A stretch of 64,000 nt of DNA, from assembly GCF_000759025.1 (NCBI RefSeq), contig NZ_JPOS01000004.1, forward strand, positions 62,001-126,000. The letters run 5' to 3'. Shown piece by piece: positions 53,077 through 61,766 of the stretch (positions are counted from its first letter, which is position 1; each line of letters opens with the position of its first letter). This stretch comes from Phaeodactylibacter xiamenensis (GTDB lineage: Bacteria > Bacteroidota > Bacteroidia > Chitinophagales > Saprospiraceae). The notes beneath the pieces were generated by a model, which was given only the letters and a program-made list of their open reading frames with translations, was not told where the DNA came from and did not search any database. Position numbers and translations under genes: made by a program.

Positions 53077-55236
53077 TTAGGGCTTCTTATTGATCTCTAC
53101 CTCATCCCCTTGCCCCAGGCGGGAACCGGTAGACCGCTCGTACAGATTCTTATACCGTTCAAAAACACCATCCGGCATGCGCTTGCCATTGATGCGCAGT
53201 TTGCCCTTGCCGCTGAGCTGAAATTTGTATTCCTCTGTACTTTCTATAAATCCGTCACGGAGCATTTGCTGCTCAATGGTTTGCTTCATGCTGCCTCCTC
53301 CGGGCCTGGGAAAACGATAGTCTGCTCCACGAAGCTCCGGTGTGGTAAATACCTTGACCTCAGGGTGAGTCCCCCCAAGCCCAAAGCCGTCCATCTCTAT
53401 TTCGACATCATCGAAGTCATAGGTTGTAAGCCCTTTTTTACGCAGTTCCTCAAATGCTTTCTGAGTAGATTCATGGGCTTCCTTCAGGATGATCTCCATT
53501 TCTTCCGTTGACCGGAGGCCTTTCAGCATCTCCTTGTCGCCCGTCCAATTGAAGTCAAAGTCAAAATCCTTGTCTTTGCCGTTGAAAAAGAACACGTTCC
53601 GGTCTTCGTCCTCGATCACCAGGCTGTCCCCTACCTCGATAATTTTCTCATCAATGCGGATGATCTGCCTGCCGTCTTTTTGTTCAACGATCACTTCCAT
53701 AGGCGCGCCGTTGCGCTCATCCTGTATTTCAATAATTACACTGCCATCATCGCGCTTTTCCGTGCGGACTTTTTTATCCGTGCTGCGCTCCAGGCGCAAC
53801 AGGCGGGGTGCTTCCGGTGCGGCAGGGGGGCTTGGAGGCGTGGGGGGCGTTGGTGGTGCAGGGGGCGCTGGCGCATTGGGCACTCCCGGTGGCGCCGGTG
53901 GTGCAGGGGGTGCCGGAGGAGGAGGCATGTCTGCAAGCATTTCCTCCACCAAACCTTCGTATTTTGGGAATTCAGCTTCCGGGATTTCCTTTCCATCGAT
54001 ACTTAGCTTGGTGATCTTCCCATCCTGTAGTTCAGCGTCGACCGTGCGCCCGTTGTCCTCGGTTTGGAGCTGAATGATCTGACGAGGGAGGGTATCGGGT
54101 GCTGACCAGCGGGAGGCCAGGGTTGTCAATGGTAGCGGTGGCAATTCATCTAAAGCTTCCATTACTGCACGCTCAGCAGTTTCAGCGCTGTTGTGCGCGT
54201 AGGAGAAAGAGAAGAACAACAGAGCAGCCAGCAATAAGCCGGTAGCGGTCATTTTTTCCATGGTGTACATTTTTTGTGGTGGTTGATTGAGGATGCGCCG
54301 TACGCGCTGCAACAGGAAAGGGCGCCCTTTCGAAGCCATGGCCATCGCCATCCTTGGATGCCGCTGAGCGGCTTCTTCAATTTTGACGAGGGCTCTTGCG
54401 TAGCCCAGGGCGTCATCACTAAGGACTACTGCGATGTCGTCACAGCAGTTTTCCCTTTCCATGCGTATGTAGGCAGAAATCCACCAAACAGCCGGGTTGA
54501 AATAATACAGTGCCTCAATTATCGATTGCATGATATTGAGTAAATAGTCTTGCCGGTAAATATGCGCCAGCTCGTGGGCCAGTACCGCCTCCACCTGCGC
54601 CGGTGTCAGGGCATTGATCGTGCCTACCGGAATCAGAATTACGGGTTTCAGCCAGCCGATCACTACCGGAGATTGCACCAGTGCAGATTCAAGCAACTGC
54701 ACCCTGCGGCGCAACCGGAGACGGCGCGAAAGGGCCTGCAGCTTGCCCTGCCAGGGCTCCCCCATCGGCCGGACAGACCGGTGCCGAAGGTGCTGCACAT
54801 AACCCAGCCCGGCCAGCATACGCAGCAAAAAGAAGGCTACGCCTAATAACCAGGCAGCCACGATCAGCGGTAAATGCTGCTCGAAATAGGCCTGTGCCTG
54901 TGCCCGCCAGAAAGCGAGGCCTTGCAGTGGGGTGGCTTCGGTAGTCATTGACGGGACAACGCCTTCAGCCATTGGAGCCGGAGCCGCGGCCAGATCATTC
55001 CCAGCGCCATCCGGCACCTCAAAATACAGGTAAAAGGTAGCAGCAGATGCGGCGGCCAGCAGCAACAGTGCTCCAATAGCCAGCCCGTACCGGAAACGCG
55101 CGGTCCGGCGCTGCGCCAAAATCATCCCACCGGCTAAGCCCAAAGCGATGAGCATACCCTGCCAAAGGGAGTGGACGACGGTCCAGCCGAGGGCGTAAAC
55201 CAGAGGATCCGCAAGAAAGTCAAGTGTGGTAGACAT
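53077..55236 (-). CDS. BlaR1/MecR1-like M56 antirepressor with a proline-rich extracytoplasmic region
   Basis: A 719-residue inner-membrane protein. Residues 1-330 form the M56 metallopeptidase with four or five transmembrane helices and the zinc motif HELAH (H221, E222, H225). In BlaR1 the C-terminal sensor is a penicillin-binding domain; here none of its motifs (SxxK, SxN) is apparent. Instead there is a stretch of about 45 residues rich in Pro and Ala (about 450-495) and a charged beta-type tail. The likely job is to cleave the BlaI-type repressor upstream when a signal is sensed, but the signal is unknown. It follows blaI-like by 134 bp, the gap being a family 3 repeat. Confidence 0.88.
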   Translation of the reverse strand: MSTTLDFLADPLVYALGWTVVHSLWQGMLIALGLAGGMILAQRRTARFRYGLAIGALLLLAAASAATFYLYFEVPDGAGNDLAAAPAPMAEGVVPSMTTEATPLQGLAFWRAQAQAYFEQHLPLIVAAWLLGVAFFLLRMLAGLGYVQHLRHRSVRPMGEPWQGKLQALSRRLRLRRRVQLLESALVQSPVVIGWLKPVILIPVGTINALTPAQVEAVLAHELAHIYRQDYLLNIMQSIIEALYYFNPAVWWISAYIRMERENCCDDIAVVLSDDALGYARALVKIEEAAQRHPRMAMAMASKGRPFLLQRVRRILNQPPQKMYTMEKMTATGLLLAALLFFSFSYAHNSAETAERAVMEALDELPPLPLTTLASRWSAPDTLPRQIIQLQTEDNGRTVDAELQDGKITKLSIDGKEIPEAEFPKYEGLVEEMLADMPPPPAPPAPPAPPGVPNAPAPPAPPTPPTPPSPPAAPEAPRLLRLERSTDKKVRTEKRDDGSVIIEIQDERNGAPMEVIVEQKDGRQIIRIDEKIIEVGDSLVIEDEDRNVFFFNGKDKDFDFDFNWTGDKEMLKGLRSTEEMEIILKEAHESTQKAFEELRKKGLTTYDFDDVEIEMDGFGLGGTHPEVKVFTTPELRGADYRFPRPGGGSMKQTIEQQMLRDGFIESTEEYKFQLSGKGKLRINGKRMPDGVFERYKNLYERSTGSRLGQGDEVEINKKP

Positions 55237-55261
55237 AGTCGGGTGATTACTTTTTCTTCTC

Positions 55262-55390
55262 AGTAGTTTGACGGAAATAAACGATGCAATTTTTTTTAAG
55301 CTTCGCTAATATTTTCACACAACCTCCTCCTCGTCAGTTGTTGTGAAAATATTAGCGAATCAAAATTGCATCATTTATTTTTTCTCCGTC
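55262..55390. repeat. Hairpin repeat, family 3, copy B
   Basis: Arms AATAAACGATGCAATTTT and AAAATTGCATCATTTATT pair with one mismatch; inner arms TTCGCTAATATTTTCACACAAC and GTTGTGAAAATATTAGCGAA pair perfectly in 20 or more positions. The layout matches 16853-17027. It fills the spacer between the two genes of this operon, and the last five codons (RRKNK) and stop of the BlaI-like gene lie in its right end. Confidence 0.65.
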
Positions 55391-55772
55391 CTTCAGTTTC
55401 GATTTCCTCTATCAGGGCTTTGATTTCGTCCAGCTCCGCTTCGGAGGCATTGTGGTTGCCCAAAGCCTGCATAACCAGTTTCATAGCCGAGCCTTTGAAG
55501 GTGCGGTCTACAAATTGGGTGAGCAGGTTCTGTTGCGTCTCCGCTTCCGTTACCGCCGGGCTGTAGATGTGCGTGCGCTGCGAAGTATCGCGCTCTGCCA
55601 GCCCCTTTTCTGCCATAATCTGCATGAGCTTAAGGGTGGTGGTGTACCCTACCTCCCGGTCTTCATTCAATTGGTCATTGACAAAGCGCACGGTGGAGGG
55701 GCCGTGTTCCCACAGCACCTGCAGGATTTCCAGCTCGGATTCGGTGGGCCGTATTTTCTTGGATTGACTCAT
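55371..55772 (-). CDS. BlaI/MecI-family transcriptional repressor
   Basis: A 133-residue winged-helix repressor. It starts SQSKKIRPTESELEILQVLWEHGPSTVRFV, then YTTTLKLMQIMAEKGLAERDT (recognition helix and wing) and a C-terminal dimerisation helix. BlaI proteins are cut by their membrane partner, and sites like this sit before the operon. I chose ATG at 55772 rather than the TTG nine bases upstream. The last residues are encoded by the family 3 repeat. It is the first gene of a two-gene operon; three palindromic operators lie directly upstream. Confidence 0.93.
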   Translation of the reverse strand: MSQSKKIRPTESELEILQVLWEHGPSTVRFVNDQLNEDREVGYTTTLKLMQIMAEKGLAERDTSQRTHIYSPAVTEAETQQNLLTQFVDRTFKGSAMKLVMQALGNHNASEAELDEIKALIEEIETEGRRKNK

Positions 55773-55794
55773 AATCAACAATTAAGCAGCTTTT

Positions 55795-55866
55795 TACGAA
55801 ATACTTCGTAGACAAAGTTATACGAAGAAATTCGTAATTGCAAGTTTTAATACGAAAAACTTCGTA
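55795..55866 (-). promoter_or_regulatory. blaI-type promoter with three TACGAA-N4-TTCGTA operators
   Basis: Three 16-bp palindromes are present: 55795-55810, 55821-55836 and 55851-55866, all TACGAA-N4-TTCGTA. On the minus strand a promoter reads CTTG (55844-55841), 20 bp, TAACTTTG (55820-55813). Operator 2 lies between -33 and -7, operator 1 just downstream of -7 at the start site, and operator 3 upstream of -33. The BlaI-type repressor is the obvious candidate binder. The palindromes are seen directly; repression is inferred. Operator 3 may also affect the divergent gene at 56001. Confidence 0.8.
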
Positions 55867-56000
55867 AATGCATCAGGCTGCCTTTTGGGTTCTTACTAAA
55901 CCCGTTTGAATTCAATGGCTTGCCAACTTATTGCCCTACCTTTCGTTTTATAAAGAGCGCCTGCCGGAAGGTGAGGTTGCGTCCATCCAAATACAACTTC

Positions 56001-56939
56001 ATGCGATTATTCAGCTACTTGCTACCGGTCTTACTTTTGCTTACGGGTTGTGCCGATTCCTCCTCCACTGACACGGAAACCGCCACTACGGAACCCACCG
56101 ATACGATTGCCCCGGCTATTGTCCGTCAGGCACCACGCCCGGAGTGCCCGGTTCCGGGAAAAGTGCTGTCCGGCAACACCTACAACAGCCCTGCTCAGGA
56201 GCTCTACCTCGCCATCGTGGCCGACAGTACCACCTATGATGAAAAATTAGGCGACAGCCACCGCAAGCTGATCGTTTTCAATAGCAGCAATTGTGAGCGC
56301 CTTTTGGAACAAACCCTGCCCGTAGACCGCTCTGCTGATTTTCATTATCAGATCGCAGACATCAATTACAACAGTGCTGTGCAGCAACTCGCCATAAGGG
56401 GCACCACCCATTTTTTCCTGTTTGACCTGGAAGGGCGGCAGCTTAGTGGCCCTTTTCAGCCTCAGTTTAAGAGCGAGCGCTATGGGGTGGATGCCCAATC
56501 CGGCAACATTCAGCACCTGGAGATGTGGGAGTCTTACCTCATCGGTTATGTGCAGGATTATGGGGCTTTTGTTTTTCGCCTGGACGATGGGGAATCCCCC
56601 GGTCCGGTTTTCCCGGCTGCAGAGTATCAGGATGAAATAGAAGCTTACCATCAGGCTTTTCTCCTGCCTTCTGATCAGGGCACCCAGGTCCTTATGCCTT
56701 CTTATGACCGGCGCGACCGCCTGTTTCGCATCAATCCCGTTTTTGAGCGCCCCATAGCTTTGCAGCCACAGGATGGCCTGACCGCACAGGAGAACCGGTT
56801 TTTACTCCTGCGGGAAGACAGCACCAATGAACGCGCCATCGTCATTGATCTGAAAAACCGGGAACAGGCGGAGCTGCCCTCCGACATTCAGTGGAAAAGC
56901 GATGAAGATGTGCTCGACTGGATGAAGGTGATGCAGTAG
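56001..56939 (+). CDS. Lipoprotein of unknown function
   Basis: A 312-residue lipoprotein with lipobox LLTGC (signal RLFSYLLPVLLLLTGC). A Thr/Ser-rich spacer follows, then sequence with repeated strand-type units (EQQLAIRGTTHFFLFDLEGRQL kind; YQDEIEAYHQAFLLPSDQGTQVLMPSYDRRDRLFRINP) compatible with a beta propeller. I recognise no named family. The ATG at 56001 is used because the signal peptide starts there. It is divergent from the blaI-type operon and may respond to the same operators. Confidence 0.72.
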   Translation: MRLFSYLLPVLLLLTGCADSSSTDTETATTEPTDTIAPAIVRQAPRPECPVPGKVLSGNTYNSPAQELYLAIVADSTTYDEKLGDSHRKLIVFNSSNCERLLEQTLPVDRSADFHYQIADINYNSAVQQLAIRGTTHFFLFDLEGRQLSGPFQPQFKSERYGVDAQSGNIQHLEMWESYLIGYVQDYGAFVFRLDDGESPGPVFPAAEYQDEIEAYHQAFLLPSDQGTQVLMPSYDRRDRLFRINPVFERPIALQPQDGLTAQENRFLLLREDSTNERAIVIDLKNREQAELPSDIQWKSDEDVLDWMKVMQ

Positions 56940-57039
56940 CTCCCTGTTTCGTCTTAAGGTAGCGAAATACCTGCTGTAGCTATTTTATGAGCCCTGGCTT
57001 ATGTTGTACATTAAAGTTTGCACCAAAAATACTTCGCGT

Positions 57040-57537
57040 ATGCGACTGCTGCTGATTCTTTGCTTTTTCACGACTACCTTTTCCCTGCCAGCCCAGGGCA
57101 AGATGAATTTGCGAAAGATGGAAAAGGCATTCCGCAAAGCAGAGATCAGCTACGAAGGCGACCCCGGTGCATGGCTGCTCTACACACAAGACCATATCCT
57201 GCTGGTACTCTCTGATGAGGAGAACAACCGCATGCGTATTTTCACCCCCATTATCGAGGCAGCTGACGCCTCTCCCCTGCAACTGGAAAAGATGCTGCGC
57301 GCCAACTTCCACTCTGCCCTTGATGCCAAATACAGCATTCACGATGGGTTTGTGGTGAGTGTCTTTACCCACCCGCTGCAAGAGCTTAGCCGGGAACAGT
57401 TGCTCGATGCCATTGACCAGGTCATTACACTCTCCAAGACCTTTGGTACGACTTACTCAAGTACTGAACTTGAGTTTGGGCATCCGGAAGAACAACAGTC
57501 AATTAAAGAAGACTCCAAGCCTAATAAACGGACTTAA
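57040..57537 (+). CDS. Exported small protein of unknown function
   Basis: A 165-residue protein: signal peptide MRLLLILCFFTTTFSLPAQG, then an alpha/beta domain (YEGDPGAWLLYTQDHILLVLSDEENNRMRIFTPIIEA, MLRANFHSALDAKYSIHDGFVVSVFTHPLQELSREQLLDAIDQVITL). The layout recalls small chaperone-like (YbjN/CesT-type) folds, but that is only an impression. Its stop overlaps that of the convergent Rieske gene by 4 bp. Confidence 0.7.
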   Translation: MRLLLILCFFTTTFSLPAQGKMNLRKMEKAFRKAEISYEGDPGAWLLYTQDHILLVLSDEENNRMRIFTPIIEAADASPLQLEKMLRANFHSALDAKYSIHDGFVVSVFTHPLQELSREQLLDAIDQVITLSKTFGTTYSSTELEFGHPEEQQSIKEDSKPNKRT

Positions 57538-58604
57538 ACCTTCATGGCCTGATCTATCAGTTGATGAAAGTGGTGCACGCAGCGTTCCATTTTCGGTGAA
57601 AACCGCCCGCGCTTGTACAGTCGGGACTGAATCCCCTTTTGAACGCTCTCCACAACCGCTTCGTCTTCCAGTTCGGTTTGGTCGATATTGTTGGCAGCAC
57701 GGTTAAAGGCAGTGCCCGGGAAAGCGTAAGACCGAAACCGTACCCGCGTTTCTCTGATGGACAAAGGCTCCACCACATTGAGCGACAAGCCCCAGGGATA
57801 GAAATTAAACATCAGGTTGGGGAAGAGGAAAAAGTAGTAGGCGTAAACCCGCCGGCCGTAGTCGGGGTGGCCTTCCGGCAAATCGAAAGCAGGCTCTTCC
57901 GGCTTAGCAATGCCAATCTGCAGGTTACACCAGTCAAAAGTTTCGTAATCGTAGGCTCCGAAGTTCAGTGCGGTATTCAAAGCCGGGTGCACAAAAGGCA
58001 CATGAAAGCCCTCCAGGTAATTATCGCAGTAAAGCGCCCAATGTGCCTTCACCAGGTGGTCCTGACTCCCCTCTTCCATGAATTTGAGCTTATCCAGCGG
58101 CAAAAAACCTACCCGCTCCTGAATTGGGGCCACCGCCTCCCGGAAGTCTGCGTATGGCTCAAGACTCGTAAACAGCAGCCCCAGCCATTCTTCCAGCGGC
58201 AACTCTGGCAGATGGTCTGCCTCCGATGGGAAATCAGCGGCCTCTTCAAACGCAGGCATACTTTTAAAGGTCCCGTCGAGGCGGAAGCAGCGCCCGTGGT
58301 ACCCGCAACTCAGCTGACGAACCGGACCGGGCGCTTCCACAATGATTTTCCCCCGGTGGGTGCATACATTGGACAGGCAGCGCCGCCGCCCTTCGGCATC
58401 ATTTGCGATAAGCAGTGGTTCATCCAGCACTCCGGGCAACAGGGTGAAGGGGTGCGCATAGCCCGCCGCAGACAGGTCCGCCACGTCCTCCACATAGTGC
58501 CAGGCTTTCACCCAAATGCGGTCTGCCGCCGCCTCAAATAATGCCGGGTCCCGGTAAAATTGCCCTTCCAGCGTATGAGCTTTCCGGATATCAGAGTCGA
58601 TCAT
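57534..58604 (-). CDS. Rieske [2Fe-2S] aromatic-ring-hydroxylating oxygenase alpha-subunit-like protein
   Basis: A 356-residue oxygenase. The Rieske cluster ligands are C81-x-H83 (NVCTHRGK) and C100-x2-H103 (SCGYHGR). The mononuclear iron site is visible in NYLEGFHVPFVHPALN (H201, H206), and a late acidic residue is expected in ELEDEAVVESVQKG. This is the family of choline/carnitine monooxygenases and ring-hydroxylating dioxygenases. No reductase, ferredoxin or beta subunit is adjacent, so electrons must come from elsewhere and the substrate is unknown. It lies 11 bp downstream of the large adhesin gene on the same strand. Confidence 0.9.
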   Translation of the reverse strand: MIDSDIRKAHTLEGQFYRDPALFEAAADRIWVKAWHYVEDVADLSAAGYAHPFTLLPGVLDEPLLIANDAEGRRRCLSNVCTHRGKIIVEAPGPVRQLSCGYHGRCFRLDGTFKSMPAFEEAADFPSEADHLPELPLEEWLGLLFTSLEPYADFREAVAPIQERVGFLPLDKLKFMEEGSQDHLVKAHWALYCDNYLEGFHVPFVHPALNTALNFGAYDYETFDWCNLQIGIAKPEEPAFDLPEGHPDYGRRVYAYYFFLFPNLMFNFYPWGLSLNVVEPLSIRETRVRFRSYAFPGTAFNRAANNIDQTELEDEAVVESVQKGIQSRLYKRGRFSPKMERCVHHFHQLIDQAMKV

Positions 58605-58615
58605 GTTCTTTAGAT

Positions 58616-61483
58616 TTATCGGACCAGCATAATGCCGCCCTTTAGCGTTACCGCTTCCCCTTCGCTGTCGAGTACCTCAATGTAGTAAGTATACAGCCCG
58701 GTATTCAGCGGTTCTCCCGCAGCGGTACCATCCCAGTACGCTGCCCTGTCCTCCGAGCCAAAACCGGAGGCTTCGTAGAGCAGCCCGCCCCAGCGGTCAA
58801 AAATCTGGTATTGTGCTACAAAGAAAGGTAGTCCGGAGAAGAGTTCAAAGCGGTCATTGCGGCCATCGCCGTTGGGAGAAAATGCCGAGGGGGCATAGAT
58901 GGGGCAATCGGTAGCCACCGTCACGCTATCCATGCGGGTGCAGCCTTCAGCATCGGTCAGCAGTAGTGGCATTGTGCCCGCAGACAGGTTGTCAAATACA
59001 GGCTCGTTCTGCTCCTGTCCATTTACAGTGTACAGGTAGGGTGGCGTGCCCCCGCTTCCGGCGAGGGTAAGCCGGGCATTAGGAGCTGCACACAGGGCTG
59101 GTTGGATATCCTGAACACTCAGCCGCAAAGGCTCTGCGCCTGGCACCTCCACCGGTAGTATTTCTGAAATACAACCCGCCGAGTCCGCCACCGTCAGTTG
59201 ATAGCGGCCAGCGGACAAACTGGTAAAAAGACCGCTGCCCTGAGGCAATCCACTGTTGAGCTGAAATTGCAGCCCGCCGTTCCCGCCGCTGCCACTAACC
59301 TGCAGGGCACTTTCGCCTGGCCCGCAACCACGCACAAAGTCCAGGGCAATTGATAAAGCCGGTACTTCGGTTATCGTAACTTCCCGTACTGCTGTGCAGC
59401 CGTCGTCATCCCGGGCCTCTACGGTGAATGTACCGGGGCTTAGCCCTTCAAAAACAGGGGCAGGCTGCCAGGGCTCCTGGTCGACCCGAAATTCCAGTCC
59501 TGTCCCACTCCCTCCACTGGCAGATACCGTGAGCGTACTGCTCCCCTCTCCGCAGGAAGCCGTGGAAATACTGATGCTTAGGGGGGCGCTTTCACCTATC
59601 GCCGCTGCTGCCTCCAGGGTACAGCCCTGGGCATCCTCCACATTCAGAACGTAAGTACCAGCAGGCAGGCCTTCAAAAAAACCATTATCCTGTAGGGTGC
59701 CGGCGTCCAGTTGATAGGTAAAGGGAGGAGTACCACTTGTCAATGCCCATTCCAAAGACCCGTTATCTTCTCCGCAGGTGGTATTCTGAACCAGCACCTC
59801 CTGCAACTGCGGGCCGTCTTCCAGGTCCTCTACCTCCACTTCAAAGTTTTCGGTACAGCCCACCTCGTTTCTTACCGTTACCGTGTAGGCTCCGGCAGGC
59901 AGGGCACTAAAGGACGGGGTTTCGCCAAACGGGTCGCCATCAAGGCTGAAGGAAAGCCCACTGAAAGGGCCCGGCCCGATGCTGACCGTACCTCCGTCAT
60001 TGGTGCAGCTGACCGGAGTGGTGCTGGCAGACAACGCAGGCAGAGGGGTGGCTTCCGGTACGTCAACTGTTTCAGTGGCTTCACAACCGGCGGCATCCAC
60101 CACCGTAACGGTGAGCAGGCCACTGGGAATATTTGGGAAAAATGCATCAGACTGGAAAGCCACTCCGTCAATGCTGTAGGTATAGGGCGGAGTGCCGTTA
60201 AGTGCCATAACCGTCAGGTTGACGCCAGATGCCTCACAGGGATCCACATCAAGCCCGGAAACCAGGGGCGCAGTACTGCTATCTATTTCCACTTCCACCG
60301 CATCCGCACAGCCCTGTGCATCAAGGATGGTGGCAAGGTAAGTACCAGCGGGCAGGTTTTCGAACGTGGGCTCATCTTGAAAATCCTCCCCATTGATGCT
60401 GAACGTGTAGGGCATTAGCCCGCCTTCTGCCACAATAGTCAGACTGCCGTTGTCGGCTCCACAGGCTGTTCCTTCCGGGAGGATTTCCTGAATAACCGGT
60501 GCCTCCCCTTCTGTTTCCACTTCTGCTTCCACTTCCAGCGTGCAGCCAAAGCTGTCTTCCACCAAAATCGTATAAATGCCAGGCAGCAAACCACTAAACA
60601 CATTGGAGGATTGAAAAGCCTGCCCGTCGAGACTATACATCAGCCCGCCGTTGCCTCCGGAGACCTCCACGGTAATGCTGCCTACAGGGTCCGCGCAATC
60701 GGCCGGTAAGGTTTGTACCGCCTCCAGTTCGAGGGGTGCCGCAGCCAGAAACTCCAGTTCGCTGGCTGCCCCGTAAATGACCACGCCTGCGTTACAGACC
60801 GGCGTCAATTGCCCGTTATCAAAATCGATGGCAAAAATAGTACCCTGCCCGCTGTCGTTGCTGGCATAGGTCACTGTGTTTTCACAGTCTTCCACGAAAG
60901 TGACCACCCCGAAAATGGAGCCGCCTACGTTGAAATTGAGAATGGGTGAGCTGTTTTCAGGATTGTCAAGGTCAATCTCGATCATCTGATTGGAAGTCCC
61001 GGCCATCACCAACTGCCCGTTCACGAAAGTGAGGTCCCCTGCCGATCCATATTCAGATTGCCCAAGAAAAGTGGCGGTATCAGTTGCCGGATTGTAGGTA
61101 TAGACATTCCCATTTGAACCCACCGTATAGATCAGTCCATTTTGGTCAGCTACCAGACTGGTGTAGAAAGAGAAGCCCCCCTGTGGGATGATGGTCATCA
61201 GGATAGTGGTGCCGGTATTCGGATTGACCCGGAACAAGCGCCCATCCGTAGAGATACCCCAAAGCTGCCCATCTGGAGTGTAGGTAATATCGGCAAAACT
61301 GACAGAAGGCGGAGAAATGGAAGCCAGAAAGTTCACCTCACAGGCACCGATGTCTACCGAATACAGATTCTGGTTTTCGGCGATGATGGTGAAGTCCTGC
61401 GTGTGAGCTATACCGGGCTGCAGAAGTATGCACAGCCCTATCAGGAAAGCGCGGAACGGGTTTGGGGTCGAGTTGGAGTTCAT
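58616..61483 (-). CDS. T9SS-secreted adhesin with eight SprB-type repeats (type B sorting domain)
   Basis: A 955-residue surface protein. The signal peptide is residues 1-28. Residues about 30-250 look like a beta-propeller-type domain (ADITYTPDGQLWGISTDGRLFRVN). Eight SprB-like repeats of about 70 residues follow, each like GGLMPYTFSINGEDFQ ... FENLPAGTYLATILDAQGC. The C-terminus (PSAFSPNGDGRNDRFELF ... FDRWGGLLYE) is a type B/CHU_C domain. SprB repeats occur in the mobile adhesin that drives gliding. This copy is far smaller than SprB itself. The next gene on its strand (Rieske) is 11 bp downstream. Confidence 0.91.
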   Translation of the reverse strand: MNSNSTPNPFRAFLIGLCILLQPGIAHTQDFTIIAENQNLYSVDIGACEVNFLASISPPSVSFADITYTPDGQLWGISTDGRLFRVNPNTGTTILMTIIPQGGFSFYTSLVADQNGLIYTVGSNGNVYTYNPATDTATFLGQSEYGSAGDLTFVNGQLVMAGTSNQMIEIDLDNPENSSPILNFNVGGSIFGVVTFVEDCENTVTYASNDSGQGTIFAIDFDNGQLTPVCNAGVVIYGAASELEFLAAAPLELEAVQTLPADCADPVGSITVEVSGGNGGLMYSLDGQAFQSSNVFSGLLPGIYTILVEDSFGCTLEVEAEVETEGEAPVIQEILPEGTACGADNGSLTIVAEGGLMPYTFSINGEDFQDEPTFENLPAGTYLATILDAQGCADAVEVEIDSSTAPLVSGLDVDPCEASGVNLTVMALNGTPPYTYSIDGVAFQSDAFFPNIPSGLLTVTVVDAAGCEATETVDVPEATPLPALSASTTPVSCTNDGGTVSIGPGPFSGLSFSLDGDPFGETPSFSALPAGAYTVTVRNEVGCTENFEVEVEDLEDGPQLQEVLVQNTTCGEDNGSLEWALTSGTPPFTYQLDAGTLQDNGFFEGLPAGTYVLNVEDAQGCTLEAAAAIGESAPLSISISTASCGEGSSTLTVSASGGSGTGLEFRVDQEPWQPAPVFEGLSPGTFTVEARDDDGCTAVREVTITEVPALSIALDFVRGCGPGESALQVSGSGGNGGLQFQLNSGLPQGSGLFTSLSAGRYQLTVADSAGCISEILPVEVPGAEPLRLSVQDIQPALCAAPNARLTLAGSGGTPPYLYTVNGQEQNEPVFDNLSAGTMPLLLTDAEGCTRMDSVTVATDCPIYAPSAFSPNGDGRNDRFELFSGLPFFVAQYQIFDRWGGLLYEASGFGSEDRAAYWDGTAAGEPLNTGLYTYYIEVLDSEGEAVTLKGGIMLVR

Positions 61484-61766
61484 AATTTAAAACATCAGGG
61501 TAGTTGAAGGTATGGTATTTAGCATTACACAGGCAGCCCAATCAAAATATCAGACAACAGTATAACGCAGTAAACTCAAAGTTCAGAGCCCTGGCCACTG
61601 ATTTAACGCTTTTTTATTGGTCAGTATCACACCCTTGGGTAATCGTACGGGCCTGCCTTTAAACCGATGGCCCAATTATTGCGTTCTTCATCTGTTTTGA
61701 GCAATTATTTTTGGTATTTTCGCCAACTGCCTCAGAAAGATCTCACTAACAAACTAAAAGCAGCGC

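Noticed and set aside
53800-53935. Repetitive GGTGG/GGCG-type DNA as a possible tandem repeat or CRISPR-like array
   Set aside because: It is the coding DNA of the Pro/Ala-rich linker; there are no regular repeat-spacer units.
53489-54073. 194-codon plus-strand frame rich in Gly and Ser
   Set aside because: It is the complement of the Pro/Ala-rich part of the M56 protein; Gly-rich composition follows directly from the opposite strand.
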